NCBI GenBank assembly: GCA_945873015.1
Contig: CAMCBY010000040.1
Location: 1 to 14,891 of the forward strand
DNA: 14,891 nt
Source of the DNA: Klebsiella pneumoniae
Lineage (GTDB): Bacteria; Pseudomonadota; Gammaproteobacteria; Ga0077536
Direction: 5' to 3'
The notes beneath the pieces are model-generated. The model saw only the letters and a list, made by a program, of their open reading frames with translations. It did no database searches and was not told where the DNA came from. The position numbers and the translations under genes were made by a program. Shown here piece by piece: positions 7,623 through 14,891 of this stretch (its first letter is position 1; every line of letters begins with the position of its first letter).

Positions 7623-8561
7623 TCAGCTCTGTTCGGTGTCGTCCTCATCGACCTTGGAGCCGGCGAAGTCGCCCAGCAAGGCGCGGGTGAACTCACGGGC
7701 ATTGAAGACCTGCAGGTCTTCGGCTTTTTCGCCGATGCCGATGTAGCGGATCGGCAGCCGCAGTCGCTCGGCCAGGGCGAAAATCACGCCGCCCTTGGCG
7801 GTGCCATCGAGTTTGGTCAGGCACAGCGCCGACACCGCCACCTGGCCCATGAATTCCTGGGCCTGATTGAGCGCGTTCTGGCCCATGGTGGCGTCCAGCA
7901 CCAGCAGCGTCTCGTGGGGCGCGTCGGCCTGATGTTTGCCGACCACGCGGCGCACTTTGGCCAGTTCCGCCATGAGGTTGTCCTGGGTATGCAGGCGCCC
8001 GGCGGTGTCGGCAATCAGGACGTCTATCTTGCGCGCTTTGGCTGCCGCGCAGGCATCAAAGATGACCGACGCCGTGTCGGCGCCCGGGCCTTGGGAAATC
8101 ACCGGAATATTGAGTCGCTCGCCCCAGCGTTTGAGCTGATCGACCGCCGCCGCGCGAAACGTGTCGCCGGCCGCCAGCATCACGCTGCGGCCCTCGCCCT
8201 TGAGGCGTTGCGCAATCTTGGCGATGGTGGTGGTCTTGCCGGCGCCATTCACCCCCACCACCAGGATGATAAAGGGGCCGTCGTCGCGCGCTTTGTATTC
8301 AAAAGGCTGCTCGCAGGGCGCGAGGATCGCGGTCATTTCGTCCTGCACCGCCTCGGCAGGCGACTGGTTGGCCGGGATGCGCCGCACTTTCTCGACGATA
8401 CGCGCCGTGGCACTGACGCCCACATCGGCTGACAACAGCAATGTTTCCAGGGTTTCGAGCGCTGCCGCGTCGAGGCGTGTGCGGCCTGTGAACAGGCGTT
8501 GTACGCCATTGACAAGACTGTCGCGGGTGCGCGCTATACCGGCTTTGAGTCGACTGAACAT
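7623..8561 (-). CDS. ftsY: Signal recognition particle receptor FtsY (NG domain form)
   Basis: FtsY is the SRP receptor GTPase that docks ribosome-nascent chain-Ffh complexes at the inner membrane. The 312-residue form starts MFSRLKAGIARTRDSLVNGV, the normal beginning of the N domain. GTPase motifs follow: GVNGAGKTT (P-loop, 103-111), DTFRAAAVDQL (133-143), DTAGR (185-189), TKLDG (249-253) and GIGEKAEDLQVF. The acidic A domain seen in E. coli is essentially missing, as in many short FtsYs. The open frame continues upstream to a GTG at 8627, but those 22 extra residues do not resemble FtsY and would use up the divergent promoter region, so ATG 8561 is preferred; its ribosome-binding sequence is weak. 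The acidic tail VDEDDTEQS is short. A 151-base gap separates it from rpoH. Confidence 0.96.
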   Translation of the reverse strand: MFSRLKAGIARTRDSLVNGVQRLFTGRTRLDAAALETLETLLLSADVGVSATARIVEKVRRIPANQSPAEAVQDEMTAILAPCEQPFEYKARDDGPFIILVVGVNGAGKTTTIAKIAQRLKGEGRSVMLAAGDTFRAAAVDQLKRWGERLNIPVISQGPGADTASVIFDACAAAKARKIDVLIADTAGRLHTQDNLMAELAKVRRVVGKHQADAPHETLLVLDATMGQNALNQAQEFMGQVAVSALCLTKLDGTAKGGVIFALAERLRLPIRYIGIGEKAEDLQVFNAREFTRALLGDFAGSKVDEDDTEQS

Positions 8562-8741
8562 TGAACAGGCTAGTGAAAAACTACTGGGCTCGTCATATTG
8601 CGCCCCGCTGGTGATCGGACTCCCCACGTATTGACGTATACGCTACGAGTCCTGTGCCCCGGCGGAGCGCAGGCCACCTTCGCCTCGCGACCTTCTTCGC
8701 CAAACTGTTAAGGCTTTGGCGTGCACTCGCAAATCAGAACG

Positions 8742-8763
8742 GCATTCCGCCTCGGCGGAATGC
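8742..8763. promoter_or_regulatory. 22-bp palindrome upstream of the M16 peptidase operon, possible operator
   Basis: Two perfect 10-bp arms, GCATTCCGCC (8742-8751) and GGCGGAATGC (8754-8763), are separated by TC. It lies in the 279-base divergent region between ftsY (8561) and the first M16 gene (8841). A TATCCT hexamer at 8766-8771 begins 3 bases after it and could be a -10 box, which would put the palindrome over the -35/spacer area. No good -35 hexamer is visible. A protein operator or an RNA hairpin are both possible. A second, weaker inverted repeat (CGCCAAA 8698-8704 with TTTGGCG 8715-8721) stands just upstream. Confidence 0.4.
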
Positions 8764-8840
8764 GTTATCCTAACATTCGCCGTTGCTGTCGTCCCGACGC
8801 ATTGCGGTCGTTTCATCGTCACGTCTTCGGAGCATCCACC

Positions 8841-10187
8841 ATGCGTTTGTTGTCGCTGGGCGCAGTGTTGTACTGCGCACTTGCCTGTGTGACCGCCGAG
8901 GCCGCATCACGCACCCACGAATATCTGCTCGACAATGGTCTCAAGCTCATCGTGCAGGAAGACCATCGCGCCCATGTGGCCGTGGTGCAGGTCTGGTATC
9001 GGGTCGGTTCATCCTACGAACACGACGGCGTCACCGGCGTCTCCCATGCGCTCGAACACATGATGTTCAAGGGCACCCAGCGTTATCCGGCCGGCAAGTT
9101 CTCGACCACGGTTGCCGCCCACGGCGGTCGCCAGAACGCCTTCACCAGCGCCGATTACACCGCCTATTACGAAGAATGGTCGGCCGACAATGTCGAGCTC
9201 TCCTTCGATCTCGAAGCCGACCGGATGCGCAATCTCGTGATTGACGACGAAGCGTTCGAGAAGGAAATCAACGTGGTGCTTGAGGAGCGCCGCCTGCGCA
9301 CCGACGACTCCCCACAATCCCTTGCCTTCGAAGCAACCCAGGCGGTGGCTTATCTCACCAGTCCGTACCGTTATCCGGTGATTGGCTGGGAAGCGGACAT
9401 CAAGAACATGACCGCCGCTGATCTGCGTGCCTGGTATCAGCGCTGGTACGGCCCTAACAACGCCATCGTGGTGGTGGTCGGCGATGTGCAACCCGAGGCG
9501 GTCCTGGGTCTCGCCAAAAAGTACTTCGGCCCGCTCGCCAAGAGCGACATCGCGCCGCCCAAGGACCGCCCCGAAATCGCCCAGAACGGCACCAAACGCG
9601 TGACCCTCAACAGCGCCAAGGCGCGCGTGCCCTACCTCGTGATGGGCTATAAGGCGCCGGTGCTGGCGCAGGCCTTGCGCGGTGAAGGCGTTGAAGAATG
9701 GGAGCCCTATGCGCTAGACGTGCTCGCGGCGATGCTGACCGGTGACAACAGTGCGCGTTTGAAACGCGAACTGGTGCGCGGCCGCGAGCTGGCAAGCGAC
9801 GTCAGCGCCGGCGTTGAAACGGCCTCGCGCCTGAACACGCTGTTCACGTTCAACGCGGTGCCCGCCCAGGGCGTCACCCTCGAACAGCTCGAGCAGGCCA
9901 TCGTCGAACAACTCGCCGCGTTGTCCGCGCATCCGCCGACCGCCGCGGAACTCGAGCGCATCAAGACCCAGGTCGTCGCTGACACGGTCTTTCAACGCGA
10001 TTCGATGATGCACGAGGCGATGACCATCGGTGCACTGGAAGCGGTCGGCCTCGGCTGGAAGTACCGCGACTCCTATGTTGAGAAGATTGAAGCCGTGACG
10101 GCTGAACAGGTGCTGGCGGTTGCTGCCAAATACCTCGTGCCGCAGGGCCTGACCGTCGCCTACCTCAAGCCGGAGCAAGCGCCATGA
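8841..10187 (+). CDS. Exported M16 (pitrilysin-type) zinc peptidase, active subunit
   Basis: A 448-residue processing-peptidase-like metalloprotease of family M16. A signal peptide (about residues 1-21, MRLLSLGAVLYCALACVTAEA) predicts export to the periplasm. The inverted zinc motif HxxEH is His69-Ala-Leu-Glu72-His73 in GVSHALEHMMFKGTQ. Glu142 and Glu149 in EKEINVVLEERR have the spacing expected for the second glutamate pair, Glu149 being the likely third zinc ligand. The C-terminal half is the usual non-catalytic M16 domain. ATG 8841 follows GGAG with 8 bases between and starts exactly at the signal peptide; the open frame upstream to 8721 has no such features. The stop overlaps the start of the second M16 gene (ATGA), so the two are translationally coupled and probably form a heterodimer. 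The substrate is unknown. Confidence 0.94.
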   Translation: MRLLSLGAVLYCALACVTAEAASRTHEYLLDNGLKLIVQEDHRAHVAVVQVWYRVGSSYEHDGVTGVSHALEHMMFKGTQRYPAGKFSTTVAAHGGRQNAFTSADYTAYYEEWSADNVELSFDLEADRMRNLVIDDEAFEKEINVVLEERRLRTDDSPQSLAFEATQAVAYLTSPYRYPVIGWEADIKNMTAADLRAWYQRWYGPNNAIVVVVGDVQPEAVLGLAKKYFGPLAKSDIAPPKDRPEIAQNGTKRVTLNSAKARVPYLVMGYKAPVLAQALRGEGVEEWEPYALDVLAAMLTGDNSARLKRELVRGRELASDVSAGVETASRLNTLFTFNAVPAQGVTLEQLEQAIVEQLAALSAHPPTAAELERIKTQVVADTVFQRDSMMHEAMTIGALEAVGLGWKYRDSYVEKIEAVTAEQVLAVAAKYLVPQGLTVAYLKPEQAP

Positions 10188-11509
10188 ACCCTCTGCGCCG
10201 CATGATTACCCTCGCCGTGTTCGCTTTGTTGCCGAGTGCTGCCGTGCTGGCCGGGCCGCATATCGAACAATGGCAGACCAGTAACGGCGCGCGTGTCTAT
10301 TTTGTCGCTGCGCCCGAGATCCCGATGATCGATACGCGTGTGGTGTTCGCCGCCGGCAGTGCGCGTGATGGTGCCCAGGCCGGTGTCGCCAGTCTCACCA
10401 ACGGTCTGTTGAACGAAGGCGCAGGCGAGCTCGATGCCAACGCATTCAATGACGCTTTGAGTGCGACCGGCGCAGTGCTTGGCCACGGCGCCGAGCGCGA
10501 TATGGCGTTCGCCAGCCTGCGAACGCTGGCCGAAGGCGAACATGCCCGGCGCGCACTGGAATTGTTTGTATTGGCGCTCGCCAAGCCGCGCTTTGATCAA
10601 AGCGCCATCGATCGCGACAAGGCCCGCACGCTGGTGGCCTTGAAGCACAAGGAACAATCGCCCGACGCCATCGCCGAGGATGTGTTCTACGCCAGCCTCT
10701 ATCCAGGCCACCCCTACGGCTCACCGCCCGAGGGCACCCAGGCCAGTGTGACGGCCTTGAGCCGCGAAGATATCCGCGCCTTTCATGCCCGCTACTATGT
10801 TGCGCGCAACGCCGTCATTGCGATTGTCGGGGCCACCGACAAGGCCGGCGCGAGCGCCATCGCCGAGCAGTTAAGCCAGGCCTTGCCGAGCGGCGAACGC
10901 GCGGTCGCCTTGCCCGCCGTCGCGCTGCCGAAGGCCGAGACCAAACATGTTGAATTTCCTTCCATCCAGAGCCATGTGATGCTCGGCATGCCGGGCGTCA
11001 GCCGTGGCGATCCCGATTATTTCGCGCTGCTGGTCGGCAACCACGCGCTCGGCGGCAACGGTCTGGTCTCTATCCTGTTCGACGAAGTCCGCGACAAGCG
11101 CGGTCTGTCCTACAGCGTTTCGAGCTATTTTATCGCCATGGCCCAGGCTGGCCCGTTTGTCGCGCAATTGCAGACCGACCGCAAACAGCAGGACGAAGCT
11201 TTGCAGGTGTTGCACGACACCATCGGCCGATTTGTCGAACAGGGGCCGCCCGCCGGCACCATCGAAGCGGCGCGCAGCAACCTCATCGACGGCTTTCCTC
11301 TGCGTGTCGCCAGCAATCGCCAGATCGCCGAATACATCGCGATGATCGGCTTCTATGATCTGCCGCTCGACTATCTCGATTCCTTTACCACCAAGGTCGC
11401 GGCCGTCACCCCGGCAGCGGTCAAGGACGCGTTCACGCGTCGCCTGCCGCTCAAGCAACTGACCAGCGTGGTGGTTGGCCGCGCGGCCAACGACGACAAG
11501 GGCTCCTGA
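10184..11509 (+). CDS. Exported M16 peptidase-like protein lacking the zinc motif
   Basis: A 441-residue M16 homologue with a signal peptide (about 1-23, MNPLRRMITLAVFALLPSAAVLA). The region aligned with HxxEH in its partner reads AGVASLTNGLLNEGAG (about 66-81), with no histidines or catalytic glutamate, so this subunit should not bind zinc. It keeps the substrate-binding C-terminal signature DKRGLSYSV (Arg306, Tyr310). This active/inactive division of labour is known for M16B pairs such as the mitochondrial processing peptidase alpha and beta subunits. The ATG overlaps the preceding stop by 4 bases (ATGA), which favours equal synthesis. rsmD starts 6 bases after its stop. Function: probable partner subunit for binding and presenting substrate; this is inferred. 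Confidence 0.92.
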   Translation: MNPLRRMITLAVFALLPSAAVLAGPHIEQWQTSNGARVYFVAAPEIPMIDTRVVFAAGSARDGAQAGVASLTNGLLNEGAGELDANAFNDALSATGAVLGHGAERDMAFASLRTLAEGEHARRALELFVLALAKPRFDQSAIDRDKARTLVALKHKEQSPDAIAEDVFYASLYPGHPYGSPPEGTQASVTALSREDIRAFHARYYVARNAVIAIVGATDKAGASAIAEQLSQALPSGERAVALPAVALPKAETKHVEFPSIQSHVMLGMPGVSRGDPDYFALLVGNHALGGNGLVSILFDEVRDKRGLSYSVSSYFIAMAQAGPFVAQLQTDRKQQDEALQVLHDTIGRFVEQGPPAGTIEAARSNLIDGFPLRVASNRQIAEYIAMIGFYDLPLDYLDSFTTKVAAVTPAAVKDAFTRRLPLKQLTSVVVGRAANDDKGS

Positions 11510-11515
11510 CGGCAC

Positions 11516-12073
11516 GTGGCACGCGCCGCTGAACACAGCATCCGCATTATCGGTGGTCAGTGGCGCGGCACCCGTATTCCGGTCGCGCATCGCGAACAAC
11601 TGCGGCCGAGTGCAGACCGTGTGCGCGAGACCCTGTTCAACTGGCTTGCACCGGAATTGCCCGGCGCGCGCTGCCTCGATTTGTTTGCCGGCACCGGTGT
11701 TCTCGGTTTCGAGGCACTGTCGCGGGGCGCTGCCCACAGCACCCTGGTCGAAAAGGATGCGGCGCTGGTCAAACGCATCGAAGCACTGAAAGAGCGTCTC
11801 AAGGCCGATAAGGCCGAAGTGTGTGGCGTCGATGTGCTGAGCTGGTTGCATGGCCCGCCCATCCCTTACGACATCGTATTTCTCGACCCGCCGTTTCACC
11901 GCGACATGGTCAATGCGGTGACGAGCCGCTTACTGGCGGGCTGGCTGGCGCCACGCGCCCTGCTCTATGTCGAATGTGAGCGTGAGGCGCTGCTCGACAC
12001 GGCTGCCTTCACGGTGCACCGTGCGGGCCATACGCAGCAAGTGGATTACATGCTGTTGCGCGCCGCTGGCTGA
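11516..12073 (+). CDS. rsmD: 16S rRNA (guanine(966)-N2)-methyltransferase RsmD
   Basis: RsmD methylates G966 of 16S rRNA in the 30S subunit using S-adenosylmethionine. The 185-residue length is normal. Features in order: RIIGGQWRGTRI (10-21), LRPSADRVRETLFNWL (29-44), the SAM-binding loop CLDLFAGTGVLGFEALSRGA (53-72), the acidic ribose-binding end of the next strand (VEKD), and the catalytic DPPF (124-127). The start is GTG 11516, six bases after the stop of the second M16 gene. No ATG is available before the conserved RIIGG segment. rsmD next to ftsY and M16 genes is a familiar gammaproteobacterial arrangement; here ftsY is divergent from the M16-rsmD operon. Confidence 0.96.
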   Translation: MARAAEHSIRIIGGQWRGTRIPVAHREQLRPSADRVRETLFNWLAPELPGARCLDLFAGTGVLGFEALSRGAAHSTLVEKDAALVKRIEALKERLKADKAEVCGVDVLSWLHGPPIPYDIVFLDPPFHRDMVNAVTSRLLAGWLAPRALLYVECEREALLDTAAFTVHRAGHTQQVDYMLLRAAG

Positions 12074-12173
12074 GTATGGACCCACACCCGTCAGGGGGTA
12101 AAAAATGCGGGCTAGACTAACTGCGCCGGAATCGTGATCATTCGCCTCACTCGTAGACCCTCGGGGAACAGCT

Positions 12174-12680
12174 TTGGGCATCACCGTTATTTATCCCGGC
12201 ACATTCGATCCGATCACGCACGGGCATACCGACATCGTCGGCCGTGCCTCGCCGTTGTTCGATAAGCTGATCGTGGCCGTCGCCGGCAGCACCGCCAAGA
12301 ACACCGTGTTCTCGGTGGATGAGCGGGTCGCCCTCGCCGCCGAGATCCTCGCCCATTTCAAGAATGTCGAGGTCAAACGTTTCGACGGACTCATGGTCGA
12401 TTTCGCGCGCGCCAACAAGGCGTCGCTGATCCTGCGCGGACTGCGTGCGGTCACCGACTTTGAATACGAGTTCCAGCTCGCCGGCATGAATCGCAAGCTC
12501 ATGCCCGAAGCCGATACCGTATTCCTGCCGACCTCGGAAAAATTCACTTATATCTCCTCCTCACTGGTGCGCGAAATCGCGGCGCTGGGCGGCGACATCA
12601 GTGATTTTGTTCATCCTCACATCAAGCAGGTGCTGCTCGAACGCGTCAGCAATCGACGCACCGTCGCACCGCCTCGTTAA
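12174..12680 (+). CDS. coaD: Phosphopantetheine adenylyltransferase
   Basis: CoaD (PPAT) transfers AMP from ATP to 4'-phosphopantetheine, the penultimate step of coenzyme A synthesis, in the cytoplasm. The 168 residues have all motifs: the nucleotidyltransferase signature YPGTFDPITHGH (7-18, with the TxGH end), Lys42, Arg88/Arg91 in LILRGLR, and ISSSLVRE (127-134). The start is TTG at 12174, well placed after GGGGA with 6 bases between; no in-frame ATG or GTG gives the conserved N-terminus MGITVIYPG. The 100 bases upstream contain a TAGACT hexamer (12113-12118) that might be a -10 box, without a clear -35. The ferredoxin gene follows after 18 bases. Confidence 0.97.
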   Translation: MGITVIYPGTFDPITHGHTDIVGRASPLFDKLIVAVAGSTAKNTVFSVDERVALAAEILAHFKNVEVKRFDGLMVDFARANKASLILRGLRAVTDFEYEFQLAGMNRKLMPEADTVFLPTSEKFTYISSSLVREIAALGGDISDFVHPHIKQVLLERVSNRRTVAPPR

Positions 12681-12698
12681 TCCCGCAGCGGCCAGACC

Positions 12699-12971
12699 AT
12701 GGCCCTCAAGATCACCGAGCAGTGCATCAACTGCGATGTGTGTGAGCCGGAATGTCCCAATCACGCCATCTACGATGGTGGCGTGCATTACGAAATCGAT
12801 CCTGCGCGCTGCACCGAGTGCGTGGGTCATTTCGATACACCACAGTGCGTGGCGGTGTGTCCGGTCGATTGCATCCCGAAAGACCCCGAGCACCCGGAAA
12901 ACCACGCCGGCCTGCTTGCCAAATTCCATGCCCTGACCGCCCCCCCGCGGGACGAGGAGAACATCGCGTGA
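12699..12971 (+). CDS. 2[4Fe-4S] ferredoxin, Alvin/YfhL type
   Basis: A 90-residue electron carrier with two cubane clusters. The first cluster set is Cys9-x2-Cys12-x2-Cys15-x3-Cys19-Pro. The second is Cys38-x2-Cys41-x8-Cys50-x3-Cys54-Pro, followed by Cys58. The eight-residue insertion between the second and third cysteines of the second set, plus a C-terminal extension of about 30 residues, mark the Allochromatium vinosum (Alvin) type, which has very negative redox potentials; E. coli YfhL belongs here. The physiological partner is not known. The start ATG 12699 gives MALKITEQCINCDVC, typical for the family. The stop overlaps the GTG start of ggt (GTGA). The coaD-fdx-ggt order is, from memory, conserved in pseudomonads. 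Confidence 0.95.
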   Translation: MALKITEQCINCDVCEPECPNHAIYDGGVHYEIDPARCTECVGHFDTPQCVAVCPVDCIPKDPEHPENHAGLLAKFHALTAPPRDEENIA

Positions 12972-14656
12972 ATCGTCTCATCCGTGTCTTGCTGCTCGCC
13001 CTCGTCACCAGCGCACCACTCGCTGTCACTGCGCGCCCCGCCACGCCGCCGCAGGACGCCATCGCCAGTGCCCATGCGCTTGCGACCGCCGCCGGTCACA
13101 CCGTGCTCGCCGCCGGCGGTAATGCCTTCGACGCCGCCATTGCGGTGGCGGCTGCGCTCGCGGTGGTCGAGCCCTACAGTTCGGGCATCGGCGGTGGCGG
13201 GTTTTTCCTGGTGCACGACGCACGCAATCAGCACGACGGCATGATCGATGCGCGCGAGACCGCCCCGGCCGCCGCCACACCCACCATGTTTCTCGACGCC
13301 GATGGCAAAGTTGCGCCGGCGCGCTCCCTGAATGGCGGCTTGGCCGCCGGCATTCCGGGTTTGCCCGCCGGCCTGGTTTATCTATCCCGCCATTACGCGC
13401 GTCTGCCGCTCGCGCAAAATCTTGCACCGGCCATTGCGCTCGCCAATCAAGGTTTCGCGGTCAGTGAGCATTACGCCATCATGGCCGGCTTCCGCGCCTC
13501 GGCGTTCAAACCCGGTTCCGACGCGGCGCGAATCTTCCTGCGCGACGACAAAGCTCCGGCTTTGGGCACGGTGCTTACCCAGCCCGATCTCGCGCGCACG
13601 CTGACGGCCATCGCGGAGCGCGGCAATGACGGTTTCTACGCCGGCCCGCTGGCCGCCAAGCTGGTCGCCGGCACGCGTGCTGACGGCGGCATCTGGAGCG
13701 CAAAAGATCTGGCCGACTATCGTGTCAAGGAACGTGCGCCGCTGGTCGGCCGTTATCATGACATTCGTATCGTCTCCGCCGCACCGCCGTCCTCCGGCGG
13801 CACCGTCATGCTGGAGGCGCTGAACATTCTCGAAAATTTCAAACTCGCCGAACTCAGCAAGGTGGATCGTATGCACGTCGTAATCGAGGCCATGCGCCTC
13901 GCTTATCGCGACCGCGCCGACTATCTCGGCGATCCGGATTTTGTCCAGATGCCGATAGCCCATCTCACCGACAAGACCTATGCGCGTGAGTTATCCGCCA
14001 AGATAGACATCAACAAAGCCACGCCGAGTGCCAGCCTGCCGCCCGTCACGGTCGACCCCAACCATCACACCACCCATTTCTCGGTGATCGACAGTGAAGG
14101 TAATCGTGTCGCTGCAACCTTGAGCGTGAACTATCCGTTTGGCGCCGCCAGTGTGCCGGCCGGCACGGGCGTGCTTTTGAACAACGAAATGGACGATTTT
14201 GCGACCAGCCCGCTGACGCCCAATGCCTATGGCCTGGTTGGCGGCTCGGCCAACGCCGTCGGCCCGGGTCGGCGCCCGCTGTCCAGCATGACGCCGACCT
14301 TCCTCGAAAGCCCCGAGCGTATCGGCATACTCGGCACGCCGGGTGGCAGTCGTATCATCTCGATGGTGCTCATCGGCGTATTGGAATTTGCCGACGGCGG
14401 CGATCCGCAGAAGATGGTCAGCGCGCCGCGTTATCACCATCAATACATGCCCGACCAGGTGGAATACGAAGCAGGTGGTCTCGATGCCGCGACCCAGGCA
14501 GCACTCACCGCCAAGGGTCACAAACTCAACGAATCAAAACGACGCTACGGCAACATGCACGCCGTGACCTGGGATCTGAAAAGCGGTGAAGTGAAAGCCG
14601 CGAGCGACCCGCGCGGTGAAGGCCGTGCCGAAGTGTGGACCCCGGCCGCGAAGTGA
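12968..14656 (+). CDS. ggt: Gamma-glutamyltranspeptidase precursor
   Basis: GGT cleaves gamma-glutamyl bonds of glutathione and related compounds in the periplasm; it is an Ntn hydrolase made as a proenzyme. The 562 residues begin with a signal peptide (about 1-22, MNRLIRVLLLALVTSAPLAVTA). Arg96 in DARETAP matches the substrate-carboxylate arginine. The autoprocessing site is before Thr368 in HTTHFSV, giving a large subunit of about 345 residues after signal removal and a small one of 195. GRRPLSSMTPT and GTPGGSRI are small-subunit signatures. The start is GTG 12968, overlapping the ferredoxin stop (GTGA) and sitting exactly at the signal peptide, with GAGGAG upstream at 12955-12960. The longer frame from 12752 is a shadow of the ferredoxin gene. 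Confidence 0.96.
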   Translation: MNRLIRVLLLALVTSAPLAVTARPATPPQDAIASAHALATAAGHTVLAAGGNAFDAAIAVAAALAVVEPYSSGIGGGGFFLVHDARNQHDGMIDARETAPAAATPTMFLDADGKVAPARSLNGGLAAGIPGLPAGLVYLSRHYARLPLAQNLAPAIALANQGFAVSEHYAIMAGFRASAFKPGSDAARIFLRDDKAPALGTVLTQPDLARTLTAIAERGNDGFYAGPLAAKLVAGTRADGGIWSAKDLADYRVKERAPLVGRYHDIRIVSAAPPSSGGTVMLEALNILENFKLAELSKVDRMHVVIEAMRLAYRDRADYLGDPDFVQMPIAHLTDKTYARELSAKIDINKATPSASLPPVTVDPNHHTTHFSVIDSEGNRVAATLSVNYPFGAASVPAGTGVLLNNEMDDFATSPLTPNAYGLVGGSANAVGPGRRPLSSMTPTFLESPERIGILGTPGGSRIISMVLIGVLEFADGGDPQKMVSAPRYHHQYMPDQVEYEAGGLDAATQAALTAKGHKLNESKRRYGNMHAVTWDLKSGEVKAASDPRGEGRAEVWTPAAK

Positions 14657-14673
14657 CTACGCCTACGATTCAA

Positions 14674-14739
14674 TGTGGGTCAGACTTCAGTCTGACATTC
14701 ACCGGCCCATCGAAGTGTCAGACTCAAGTCTGACCCACA
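14674..14739. repeat. REP/REPIN-like double inverted repeat
   Basis: Two 24-base arms (14674-14697 and 14716-14739) are inverted copies with one mismatch (14688/14725), separated by 18 bases. Each arm starts with TGTGGGTCAG on its outer side and contains its own palindrome, GTCAGACT-N2-AGTCTGAC. So each half can form a small hairpin, and the whole a long cruciform. It lies 17 bases after the ggt stop and 26 bases before the mutM stop, between convergent genes. This nesting is typical of REP sequences paired as REPINs and mobilised by RAYT transposases. It may also serve as a transcript 3' end. Copy number cannot be seen from one window. Confidence 0.75.
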
Positions 14740-14765
14740 ATAAGAAGGCTGATTCCGTACCAGCA

Positions 14766-14891
14766 TCAGCGCTGACACTTGCCGCAAAAAAAACTTGAAC
14801 GCTGTCCGATCACCTTCATGGTGATCAAGCCACCGCACACTTCGCAGGTTTCACCCTCGCGCCCATACACTTTCAGCTTCTGACTGAAATA
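14766..14891 (-). CDS. mutM: Formamidopyrimidine-DNA glycosylase, C-terminal zinc finger, partial
   Basis: The last 41 codons of a - strand gene that continues past the right edge. The visible peptide runs VYGREGETCEVCGG and ends FFCGKCQR followed by TGA at 14766-14768. The four cysteines form the Cys-x2-Cys-x16-Cys-x2-Cys zinc finger that ends MutM/Fpg, a DNA glycosylase/AP lyase removing 8-oxoguanine and ring-opened purines. The gene is cut by the window end, not truncated in the genome as far as can be seen. It converges on ggt, with the REPIN-like repeat between. A run of eight A (14786-14793) encodes the Ser-Phe-Phe part and is a possible slippage site. Confidence 0.93.
   Translation of the reverse strand, partial: YFSQKLKVYGREGETCEVCGGLITMKVIGQRSSFFCGKCQR

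Noticed and set aside
8562..8627. N-terminal extension of FtsY from GTG 8627
   Set aside because: The 22 added residues do not resemble an FtsY A domain and the extension overlaps the divergent promoter region.
8721..8840. Extension of the first M16 protein upstream of the signal peptide
   Set aside because: ATG 8841 has GGAG at good spacing and begins exactly at a signal peptide; the upstream part contains the palindrome and putative -10.
12113..12118. TAGACT as a -10 box for coaD
   Set aside because: No acceptable -35 hexamer at 16-18 bases upstream (GTCAGG at best), so it was not listed as a promoter.
14808..14826. Inverted repeat GATCACC / GGTGATC near the right edge
   Set aside because: It falls inside the mutM zinc-finger coding sequence (Ile-Thr-Met-Lys-Val-Ile) and is explained by the codons.

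Overview
The window is ordinary gammaproteobacterial chromosome, moderately GC-rich and densely coding. Three blocks can be recognised. Their gene content and order resemble what I remember of Pseudomonas and related gammaproteobacteria: an aa3-type cytochrome c oxidase cluster, an ftsY/rpoH locus, and an M16 peptidase-rsmD-coaD-ferredoxin-ggt-mutM stretch. No plasmid, phage, insertion sequence, CRISPR, tRNA or rRNA feature is visible. The genus cannot be fixed from what is here.

Block 1 (1-6578, + strand except one gene) holds the catalytic and assembly genes of the terminal oxidase. It begins with the 3' end of ctaD (subunit I), then a 43-residue single-helix protein, ctaG (CuB insertion), and ctaE (subunit III), and closes with a strong hairpin terminator. 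A small two-helix DUF2909-type gene converges on that terminator from the - strand. Next comes a tightly packed heme A/assembly run: SURF1, a membrane-anchored thioredoxin-like protein with a CxxxC motif, ctaA (heme A synthase), ctaB (heme O synthase), and an unrecognised polytopic membrane protein with conserved-looking acidic/His motifs. Most junctions in this run overlap or are separated by 2 bases, so co-transcription is likely. No Sco-type copper chaperone is present, although I would expect one just after ctaB.

Block 2 (6602-8561, - strand) holds ftsY and rpoH. The usual ftsE and ftsX are absent between them. Instead a 151-base gap in front of rpoH carries a perfect CIRCE operator (7509-7535), the binding site of the repressor HrcA. 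This implies that the heat-shock sigma factor gene is itself under HrcA control.

Block 3 (8841-14656, + strand) starts from a divergent 279-base intergenic region containing a 22-bp palindrome. It encodes a secreted pair of M16 peptidase homologues (one with the zinc motif, one without), rsmD, coaD (TTG start), an Alvin-type 2[4Fe-4S] ferredoxin, and a translationally coupled gamma-glutamyltranspeptidase. After ggt there is a REP/REPIN-like double inverted repeat (14674-14739), then the C-terminal zinc-finger end of mutM on the - strand, running off the right edge.

Nothing here amounts to a clearly new biological system. The points most worth a second look are the CIRCE site at rpoH, the unrecognised GEELSWGQ membrane protein, the CxxxC protein in a cluster without Sco, the missing ftsEX, and the REPIN-like element.
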